NCBI GenBank assembly: GCA_036004445.1
Contig: DASYRL010000051.1
Coordinates: 1 to 64,000, forward strand
Source of the DNA: DASXUC01 sp036004445
GTDB taxonomy: Bacteria > Sysuimicrobiota > Sysuimicrobiia > Sysuimicrobiales > Kaftiobacteriaceae
Length of the DNA: 64,000 nt
Direction: 5' to 3'
Part shown: piece after piece, positions 59,744 through 64,000 of the stretch
How positions within the stretch are numbered: the first letter of the stretch is position 1
Layout: the number at the start of each line of letters is the position of its first letter
Translations under genes and position numbers: made by a program
The notes under the pieces: model-generated
What the model saw: only the letters and a program-made list of their open reading frames with translations
Database searches by the model: none
What the model was told of the DNA's origin: nothing

Positions 59744-60915
59744 ATGACGCCTGCCTCCTCCAGCGCGCCCAGTTCGGCCGCTGATATCCCCAGCCGTCCG
59801 TAGACCTCGCGGTTGTGCGCACCCAGGGGCGGTCCGACGTGCTCGATCGTCCCGGGGGTGGCACTCATCCGAGGGATCACCGGATGCATGGCCACCGGCT
59901 GGCCGGACTCATCAGGAACCGTCACCACGACGCCGCGGTGCACGAAGTGGGGATCGGCAAGGATCTGACCCACGTCGTACACGGGCATCGCGGTGACCCC
60001 GCGTGAGCGGAACGTCTCCACCAACTCCGCGGCGGGACGCCGCGCGAACTCCGCTGCGACCAGCTCGTCGAGCTCCTCTCGGTGACGGAGGCGCGCGGCG
60101 TTCGACGCGAAGCGAGGGTCGGCGATCAGTCTGTGCAGGCCCAGGGCGGCAAACAGCCGCTCCGTCATGGCCTGGGTGGAGGCCGACACGGCGAACCACC
60201 TGCCGTCGGCCGACGCGTACGTGTTGCGCGGCGCCGCGTTGTGCGAGAGGTTGCCGATGCGCGGCCGGATCGTGCCGAACCGCACGTACTCGGCGGCCTG
60301 GGGTCCCAGGATGCTGAACAGCGGCTCAAACAAGGACAGGTCGATCACCTGCCCGCCGACCTGCTCGCGCACCCGCAGGGCGATCAGGGCCGCCGACACG
60401 CCGTACAGAGCGGCGACCATGTCGGCGAGGGGGATCGGAGGCAGCACCGGCGGCCGGTCGGGAAACCCCGTGAGCGCCGCAAATCCCGAGGCGGCTTCGA
60501 CGAGGGTGCCGAACCCGGGGCGTGCCGCGTATGGGCCGTCCTGGCCCCAACCCGAGATGCGGATCATCACCAGGTTTGGGCTGGCCTGCAGCATCGCGTC
60601 AGGGCCGAGTCCCCAACGCTCCAACGTGCCGGGGATGAAACTCTCGACCAGCACGTCCGCGCGTTCCGCCAGTCGCCGGCAGAGTCCCTGCCCGGCCGCC
60701 GTACTCAAGTCGCAGGTGATCGACTTCTTGTTCCGGGCGTAGACCTGCCACCACAGCGGCGCGCCCTCCTTCGTCCACGCGCGCAGCGGATCCCCGGTCT
60801 TCGGCTGCTCGACCTTGACGACTTCAGCGCCGAAGTCGGCGAGCACGGTCGTGAGCATGCCGCCGGCAACCAGACGGGACAGATCGAGCACGGAAAGCCC
60901 GTCAAGCGGCCGCAT
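59740..60915 (-). CDS. CoA-transferase family III (CaiB/FRC type)
   Basis: 391 residues. N-terminal LDGLSVLDLSRLVAGGMLTTVLADFGAEVVKVEQP binds CoA; the catalytic Asp is Asp165 in PLADMVAALYGV. The C-terminus has the typical DPHFVHRG segment. ATG 60915 is used; the longer open frame to 61746 is antisense to the ATPase gene and not coding. Family III enzymes move CoA between acids; here it is coupled to a citryl-CoA lyase-like gene, so citrate or a relative is the likely acid. Confidence 0.88.
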   Translation of the reverse strand: MRPLDGLSVLDLSRLVAGGMLTTVLADFGAEVVKVEQPKTGDPLRAWTKEGAPLWWQVYARNKKSITCDLSTAAGQGLCRRLAERADVLVESFIPGTLERWGLGPDAMLQASPNLVMIRISGWGQDGPYAARPGFGTLVEAASGFAALTGFPDRPPVLPPIPLADMVAALYGVSAALIALRVREQVGGQVIDLSLFEPLFSILGPQAAEYVRFGTIRPRIGNLSHNAAPRNTYASADGRWFAVSASTQAMTERLFAALGLHRLIADPRFASNAARLRHREELDELVAAEFARRPAAELVETFRSRGVTAMPVYDVGQILADPHFVHRGVVVTVPDESGQPVAMHPVIPRMSATPGTIEHVGPPLGAHNREVYGRLGISAAELGALEEAGVI

Positions 60916-60923
60916 GTCCTCGA

Positions 60924-62021
60924 CTACGCGCGGGCCTCCGAGCCGGGTTCGGCGCGGGGCTCGGGCAGCAGCGTGGCGGCATGCGCAGGCACGTGCAGGC
61001 GGACGAAGAAGTCGGGCAGTTCCTGGGTCACCTCGAGCCGGACCTCCAGCCCGTCGGCGTCGATCACGTAGTGGTGCCGCGCCCCGAGGTACATGTGCGA
61101 CCGCACCCGGCCGCTGAGGATGTTTTCGGGCTGCGTGTCGGCCACTTCGACCCGTTCCGGCCGGATCGCCAGCAGCACCGGCGCGCCGACGGTCCATGTT
61201 TGGGGAGAGATCGCCGTGAGTTGCGCGCCGTTGTCCAGCTTGACTCGGACGCGATCCCCCTCCTGGGACAGCACCGACCCATGCAGGAAGGTGGCCTGAC
61301 CGATGAAGTCGGCGACGAACGCGTCGGCCGGCCGTTCGTAGATCTCCCGCGGCGTCCCCAGCTGGGCGATGCGGCCGCCGGACATCACGGCGATGCGGTC
61401 GGACAGGCTGAGGGCTTCGACCTGGTCGTGAGTGACGTAGATGGCGGTAATCTTCAGGCGCTGCTGGAGCTCGCGCAGCCAGATCCGCGCCTGATCCCGC
61501 AGTTTCGCGTCGAGGTTCGACAGCGGCTCGTCGAGCAGCAGGATGCGCGGCTCGTAGACGAGCGCCCGGGCCAGCGCCACCCGCTGCTGCTGGCCCCCGC
61601 TGAGCTGGTGCGGATACCGCACCCCGAGGCCTTCCAGCTGGACCAGCTTCAGCACGTCGTCGACACGGCGGTGGATGTCCGGCTCGCGCACTCCACGCGT
61701 GCGCAGCCCGTAGGCCACATTGTTGAACACGGTCATGTGCGGCCACAAGGCGTACGACTGGAACACCATGCCCAGGTTCCGCGCCTCCGGGGTGAGAAAC
61801 ACCCCGGCGCCGGCGTCGGTGAGCACTTCACCGGCGGCCAGGATGCGTCCGCTGTCGGGACGCTCCAGCCCGGCGATGCACAGCAGCGTCGTGGTCTTGC
61901 CGCATCCCGACGGCCCCAGCAGCGACAACATCTCGCCGCTGGCGGCGGTCAGCGACACGCGGTCGACGGCGGCGACGTCGCCGAAGCGCTTGGTCAGCGA
62001 GTCGACGATGACCTCAGCCAT
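60924..62021 (-). CDS. ABC transporter ATPase, FbpC/PotA type
   Basis: 365 residues. Walker A GPSGCGKTT (36-44), signature LSGGQQQRVALARAL, Walker B LLLDEPLSNLD and H-loop YVTHDQ. The C-terminal about 120 residues are a TOBE regulatory domain (LDNGAQLTAISPQTWTVGAPVLLAIRPERVEV). It energises the permease upstream in the same leftward operon, with which it overlaps by eight bases. The transport class covers ferric iron, thiosulfate, 2-aminoethylphosphonate and polyamines. Confidence 0.92.
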   Translation of the reverse strand: MAEVIVDSLTKRFGDVAAVDRVSLTAASGEMLSLLGPSGCGKTTTLLCIAGLERPDSGRILAAGEVLTDAGAGVFLTPEARNLGMVFQSYALWPHMTVFNNVAYGLRTRGVREPDIHRRVDDVLKLVQLEGLGVRYPHQLSGGQQQRVALARALVYEPRILLLDEPLSNLDAKLRDQARIWLRELQQRLKITAIYVTHDQVEALSLSDRIAVMSGGRIAQLGTPREIYERPADAFVADFIGQATFLHGSVLSQEGDRVRVKLDNGAQLTAISPQTWTVGAPVLLAIRPERVEVADTQPENILSGRVRSHMYLGARHHYVIDADGLEVRLEVTQELPDFFVRLHVPAHAATLLPEPRAEPGSEARA

Positions 62022-63729
62022 AGAAGCGGACCCCGAACCCCCAGCGCGCGACAGCGAGGACGGTCACGATGAGGCCCACCTGCAGGACGGCCAGCGCGCT
62101 CACCGGACCCATGTCGCCCTGCCGCCACAGCTCCAACATGGTCGTGCCAATGACCTCGCTGCCCCGGGCGAACAGAAACAGCGCCGAGGAGTACTCCTTG
62201 AGGAAGGTGATAAAGAGGAAGATCCAGCCCGTGAACAGCGCCGGCCGCAGCAGCGGGAGGAGGATGCGGCGGACGGTCCCGGTCCATCCTTCGCCCGCGA
62301 CGCGGGAGGCGTTGTCGAGCTCCGGGCTGATCCGGGTCAGCACCGGGCTGATGAGGGAGAAGCCGTACGGAATGTAGCGCATGATGAACGCCGCGCCCAG
62401 CGCGAAGACCGTGTTGCGCAGGGTGCCCAGGGGGCGGACGAGCGCGAACGACCAGAGAAACCCGATCCCGACGATCAGCCCGGGGATGGCGCGCGGGTAC
62501 AAGGCCACGAAGCCCAGCACCTTCCGCCAGGACAGATCCGACCGGTAGGTCGCCAGCGCCACGAGCGCCATGAAGATGATGCCGACCCCACCCCCGATGC
62601 CCGCGATGAGGAGGCTGTTGATGATCGAGCGGCGGTACGATTCCTGCTGGAGGACGAGCTGGAAGTTCTCCGCGGTCAGCGAGTCCAGCGGGTTGGCCAG
62701 CGGCGAGAGAAACCCGACGATCGACCGCAGCGCGATCCCGCCCAGCGGGATGAGAACGCCCAGCAGGATATACACTGCCACCAGGGCGAACGCGGCGTAG
62801 CGCAGCCCGCCGATGTTGAACGTGCGCGGGGCGGTCGCCTTCCCGCGCACCGTGACGAACCGCTGCGTGGCGCCGATGAGCCGTTCCTGTGCCACGATCA
62901 GCACGGTCATGACCACCAGCAGCATGGTCGCCACCGCGGCCACCGCGCCATAGTCCGACCCGCCGCCTTGAATGCCGAGCTTGACCAGCAGCGTCGAGAC
63001 GGTGTCGATCCCCGTCGGCGTCCCGAGGATCAGCGGCACCGACAGCAACTCCAGGGAGGCGATACCGACCAGCAGCAGGCTGTAGACGATCGACGGGCGC
63101 AGCAGCGGGAGCGTGACCGTCAGCAGCGTGCGCAGCGGACCGGCCCCGGCGATGCGGGCCGCGTCCTCCACCGTCGGATCCGACAGGCTCAGGCTCGCCG
63201 AGGCGTTGAGGTACGCGTACGGCACGTAGTAGAAGACCGAGACCACGATGATGCCCGCCAGCGTGTACAGGTTCCAGGGATCGTCGCCGGTCAGCGTGCG
63301 CAGGTAGATCGTCACGTAGCCCTGCGGGCCGAACATCGTGATCCACGCGAACGCCAGCACCAGCGGCGAGATGTAGAGGGGGCTCATCACCAGCGCGCCG
63401 AGCAGCCCCCGCAGCGGCATGTTGGTGCGCATCACGAACACCGCGAACAGCGTCCCCAGTGCCACGGCCAGCACCGTGGTGGACACGGCGACGATGAGGG
63501 AATTGACCACGACGGTGTGAAACTCGCCCGAGGCGAGCATCGTGGTGAAGTTCTGCAGGGTCAGCGCCCGGTCGGGTTCGTACAGCGGCTTGCTGAGCAG
63601 GCTCTGGTAGACGATGGGGACGAGGGGAAACAGCACGAGCAAGAACGAGAGGAGCCCGATGCTCCACTGGACCGGAACATCGAGGCCCCTCTCGGATCGG
63701 ACCTGCGGCAACCGTGCCGCTTCAAGCAT
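62014..63729 (-). CDS. ABC transporter permease, fused two-half FbpB type
   Basis: 571 residues with about 12 membrane helices in two tandem halves. Each half has an EAA-like loop (ADPTVEDAARIAGAGPLRTLLTVTLPLL and SPELDNASRVAGEGWTGTVRRILLPLL). Fused permeases of this kind belong to ferric-iron and related importers. It lies between the binding-protein and ATPase genes. Confidence 0.92.
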   Translation of the reverse strand: MLEAARLPQVRSERGLDVPVQWSIGLLSFLLVLFPLVPIVYQSLLSKPLYEPDRALTLQNFTTMLASGEFHTVVVNSLIVAVSTTVLAVALGTLFAVFVMRTNMPLRGLLGALVMSPLYISPLVLAFAWITMFGPQGYVTIYLRTLTGDDPWNLYTLAGIIVVSVFYYVPYAYLNASASLSLSDPTVEDAARIAGAGPLRTLLTVTLPLLRPSIVYSLLLVGIASLELLSVPLILGTPTGIDTVSTLLVKLGIQGGGSDYGAVAAVATMLLVVMTVLIVAQERLIGATQRFVTVRGKATAPRTFNIGGLRYAAFALVAVYILLGVLIPLGGIALRSIVGFLSPLANPLDSLTAENFQLVLQQESYRRSIINSLLIAGIGGGVGIIFMALVALATYRSDLSWRKVLGFVALYPRAIPGLIVGIGFLWSFALVRPLGTLRNTVFALGAAFIMRYIPYGFSLISPVLTRISPELDNASRVAGEGWTGTVRRILLPLLRPALFTGWIFLFITFLKEYSSALFLFARGSEVIGTTMLELWRQGDMGPVSALAVLQVGLIVTVLAVARWGFGVRFYG

Positions 63730-63735
63730 GCGCCG

Positions 63736-64000
63736 CTAGCGGCGGAACGCCCGCTTCCAGCGCGCCAGGAAATCGGCGCGCGCTTTGGCATCGGTGAGGA
63801 TGGGATCGTAGCTGTAGCGCAGCGCGTTGGCTTCCCCGATATCGGCCAGCACCTCGGCCAGGTGGTGCGCCGCGTCCTTCTGCGCGTCGGGCCGGTAGGC
63901 CACCAACCCGCCTTCCGCAAAAGCGATCTGCCCCTTTTGCGACACGATGAAATCCAGCAGCAGCTTCGCGCTGTTGGGGTTCCGCGCCGCCCGCGGGATG
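63736..64000 (-). CDS. ABC transporter substrate-binding protein, FbpA/AfuA-like (partial)
   Basis: Only the C-terminal part, about 87 residues, lies in the window: IPRAARNPNSAKLLLDFIVSQKGQ, then YRPDAQKD and a basic C-terminus ending RAFRR. The NPNSAKLLLDFIVSQKGQ segment is typical of family 1/6 iron-type binding proteins. It is seven bases upstream of the fused permease gene, so it is the first gene of that operon inside the window. The N-terminus is beyond 64000. Confidence 0.85.
   Translation of the reverse strand, partial: IPRAARNPNSAKLLLDFIVSQKGQIAFAEGGLVAYRPDAQKDAAHHLAEVLADIGEANALRYSYDPILTDAKARADFLARWKRAFRR

Noticed and set aside
59868..60000. Loss of the catalytic Asp in the CoA-transferase (RPGFG segment)
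   Set aside because: The catalytic Asp of this family corresponds to Asp165 in PLADMVAAL, which is present.
60916..61746. Long N-terminal extension of the CoA-transferase frame (total 668 codons)
   Set aside because: It is Arg/Ala-rich, antisense-like and lies over the ABC ATPase gene; the family start is ATG 60915.
61994..63667. 557-codon leftward ORF in another frame of the fused permease gene
   Set aside because: Reads as Ala/Arg/Gly repeats; the 571-residue permease frame has proper membrane helices.
1..64000. CRISPR array, insertion sequence or complete prophage
   Set aside because: No regularly spaced direct repeats of 20-40 bases, no transposase or integrase, and no capsid or terminase genes were seen; only the holin/lysin-like pair and tRNA-end repeats hint at past mobile elements.

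Overview
GC-rich bacterial chromosome segment with one tRNA-Gly, one tRNA-Ser and about 56 protein genes or gene remnants. There is no rRNA, CRISPR array, transposase or integrase. The organism is an environmental bacterium specialised in taking up and hydrolysing amide, ureide and peptide compounds. Three DppABC-like uptake systems, many amidohydrolases and peptidases, F420/FMN-type luciferase-like oxidoreductases and a Lys/Arg-rich histone-like protein point to a deep-branching soil or subsurface lineage such as CSP1-3/Sysuimicrobiota or Rokubacteria. That placement is a low-confidence guess; no marker gene here fixes it.

Layout. (1) 0.45-9.6 kb: a small membrane protein, then a forward cluster of amidase, FAD amine oxidase, peptide-type binding protein, two permeases, LemA, an HtpX-type protease and an unknown protein. 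(2) 9.6-10.8 kb: a tandem-GGDEF protein. (3) 11.2-25.8 kb: a divergent catabolic cluster. A YheO-like regulator heads a leftward run (M20 peptidase, two duplicated M24 peptidases, a CMP/dCMP-type deaminase, DppB, DppC). A binding protein, two cyclic-amide hydrolases, an inverted asparaginase-like gene, an AbiEii-type remnant and an M20 carbamoylase lie to the right. (4) 25.9-42.7 kb: a leftward series of tightly packed genes headed by an Lrp/AsnC regulator. It holds two luciferase-like oxidoreductases, three paralogous DRE-TIM metallolyase-like enzymes, a DUF1028 protein, DppC, a binding protein, DppB, three amidohydrolases and an M24 peptidase. (5) 42.9-50.5 kb: tRNA-Gly, a nucleotidyltransferase, CoaB, GlyA, MOSC, a holin-like/glucosaminidase pair, a PP-loop enzyme, a beta-propeller protein, an SRPBCC protein and a nitroreductase. 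(6) 50.6-59 kb: PQQ-type sugar dehydrogenase, tRNA-Ser and a partial tRNA copy, a membrane protein, aldo/keto reductase, a 14-residue Lys-rich ORF, delta-1-pyrroline-5-carboxylate dehydrogenase, QueT/QueF, ferredoxin, the histone-like protein and two secreted proteins. (7) 59-64 kb: a leftward operon of FbpABC-type transporter, CoA-transferase family III and a short citrate-synthase-like protein, cut by the window end.

Function. Regions 3 and 4 look like one large nitrogen/carbon scavenging locus. Substrates enter by DppBC permeases, whose ATPases are not in this window. Rings are probably opened by hydantoinase/dihydropyrimidinase-type enzymes, carbamoyl and amide bonds are cut by M20 and asparaginase-like enzymes, and peptides are trimmed by M24/M20 peptidases. 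The three metallolyase paralogues are the most unusual part: all have Lys where the family normally has a metal-binding Asp, and they are interleaved with luciferase-like oxidoreductases.

Limits. Families were assigned by eye from translated sequence without database searches. GC contrasts are impressions plus a few hand-counted lines.
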